Shown piece after piece: positions 5,530 through 6,526 of a stretch of 6,526 nucleotides of DNA. This DNA is from Gammaproteobacteria bacterium (lineage in GTDB: Bacteria; Pseudomonadota; Gammaproteobacteria; UWMA-0217), in assembly GCA_027031685.1 (NCBI GenBank), contig JALVPS010000092.1, positions 1 to 6,526 of the forward strand, read 5' to 3'. The position numbers were made by a program, and so were the translations under genes. Position 1 is the first letter of the stretch; each line of letters opens with the position of its first letter. Below the pieces are notes generated by a model that was not told the DNA's origin, did no database searches, and saw only the letters and a list, made by a program, of their open reading frames with translations.

Positions 5530-6526
5530 GGCGTGACCTCGGCCAGGTTGCCCTTGGTCTCCAGCCAGTGCTTGCGGTCGGCGGCGCGCTTCTTGGCCAG
5601 CAGCATGTCGATGAGCGCCTCGGTATCGTCGGCCGGGTCCACCACCAGCTGCACCAGGCGGCGGGTGTCGGGGGCCATGGTGGTCTCGCGCAGCTGCAGC
5701 GGGTTCATCTCGCCCAGGCCCTTGAAGCGGGTGACGGTAACCTTGCCCTTCTTGCCCTCGGCCTGGATGCGGTTCAGCACGCCCTCCTTCTCCGCCTCGT
5801 CCAGGGCGTAGTACTTCTCCTTGCCCACGTCGATGCGGTACAGGGGCGGCATGGCGACGTAGATGTGACCGGCGTCCACCAGGGGTCGGAAGTGGCGCAG
5901 GAACAGGGCGCAGATGAGGGTGGCGATGTGCGCCCCGTCCGAGTCGGCGTCGGCCAGGATGCAGATCTTGCCGTAGCGCAGGCCCTTGAGGTCATTGGAG
6001 CCGGGCTCCACGCCGATGGCCACCGAAATATCATGGATCTCCTGGGAGGCCAGCACCTGGTCGGAGTCCACCTCCCAGGTGTTCAGGATCTTGCCCCTCA
6101 GGGGCATGATGGCCTGGAACTCGCGGTCGCGCGCCTGCTTGGCGGAGCCGCCGGCCGAGTCGCCCTCCACCAGGAACAGCTCGGTGCGCGACAGGTCCTG
6201 AGAAGCGCAGTCGGCCAGCTTGCCGGGCAGGGCCGGGCCGCTGGTGACCTTCTTGCGCACCACCTTCTTGCCCGCGCGCTGGCGGCGCTGGGCGTTGGCG
6301 ATGGCCATCTGGGCGATCTGCTCGCCCTGGCCGACGTGCTGGTTGAGCCACAGGCTGAAGGCATCCTTCACCACGCCGGACACGAAGGGCGCCGCCTCGC
6401 GCGAGGACAGGCGCTCCTTGGTCTGGCCGGAGAACTGGGGGTCGGCCAGCTTGACCGACAGGATGTAGCTGAGCCGGTCCCACACGTCGTCCGGGGCCAG
6501 CCGCACGCCGCGCGGCAGCAGGTTGC
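5526..6526 (-). CDS. parE: DNA topoisomerase IV subunit B, C-terminal part (cut by the window edge)
   Basis: About 333 codons, roughly the C-terminal half of a protein near 630 residues in Escherichia coli. It includes the end of the transducer region and the TOPRIM metal-binding domain: EGDSAGGSAKQARDREFQA (starting about 6167) and LADADSDGAHIATL, with the DxDSD acidic cluster at 5937-5951. TRFKGLGEMNP follows, then the ParE-like C terminus MLLAKKRAADRKHWLETKGN. It lacks the long insertion present in many gammaproteobacterial GyrB proteins, which supports ParE rather than GyrB. With ParC it decatenates replicated chromosomes, using ATP bound by the N-terminal half outside this window. Frame and motifs are intact. 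Confidence 0.95.
   Translation of the reverse strand, partial: NLLPRGVRLAPDDVWDRLSYILSVKLADPQFSGQTKERLSSREAAPFVSGVVKDAFSLWLNQHVGQGEQIAQMAIANAQRRQRAGKKVVRKKVTSGPALPGKLADCASQDLSRTELFLVEGDSAGGSAKQARDREFQAIMPLRGKILNTWEVDSDQVLASQEIHDISVAIGVEPGSNDLKGLRYGKICILADADSDGAHIATLICALFLRHFRPLVDAGHIYVAMPPLYRIDVGKEKYYALDEAEKEGVLNRIQAEGKKGKVTVTRFKGLGEMNPLQLRETTMAPDTRRLVQLVVDPADDTEALIDMLLAKKRAADRKHWLETKGNLAEVTP

Noticed and set aside
4612..5811. Long + strand open frame of 399 codons
   Set aside because: It lies antisense to the HAD and parE genes, which have clear motifs; its long Gly/Ala/Val/His-rich translation is what GC-rich antisense frames produce.

Overview
The window comes from a GC-rich bacterium. 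The right end carries the C-terminal half of a gammaproteobacterial-type topoisomerase IV subunit B (parE). That, together with a type II toxin-antitoxin pair and a CCCTCTCCC-type palindromic repeat, fits a chromosomal accessory segment of a gammaproteobacterium. The genus cannot be read from this sequence alone.

Left part (1-2895): three broken genes. On the + strand are the remains of a family GH5 endoglucanase (1-733). It has lost the stretch that should carry the catalytic acid/base, is out of frame at the junction, and has TGA where the family has a tryptophan. Facing it on the - strand is a two-gene operon (2895 down to 786): a small two-helix membrane protein, then a STAND-type P-loop NTPase with C-terminal TPR-like repeats. 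The membrane gene has an in-frame TGA at codon 14. The NTPase gene has an in-frame TAG and two frame shifts, each of which a single lost base explains. The two proteins share a short glycine/asparagine-rich motif (GRDN-SGII-NAGK against GDN-AGVI-VTGK). This layout resembles STAND conflict or defence systems, in which sensor NTPase and effector pair through a shared short motif.

Middle part (2896-4054): a 278-bp spacer holding a perfect 22-bp palindrome and candidate divergent promoters, then an apparently intact antitoxin-toxin operon (3174-3904). Antitoxin stop and toxin start overlap by one base, and a perfect 12-bp hairpin lies directly in front of the toxin start. A 150-bp spacer with another hairpin follows.

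Right part (4055-6526): two overlapping short + strand frames (4055-4399 and 4399-4590) that together spell about one and a half PKD/Ig-like domains. These converge on a - strand operon of parE (cut by the window edge) and a HAD-superfamily phosphatase-like gene that overlaps the parE stop by four bases. The housekeeping operon and the toxin-antitoxin pair look intact. Inactivating changes cluster left of position 2900, so this looks like a decaying accessory island beside conserved genes. Local sequence or assembly error is the main alternative.
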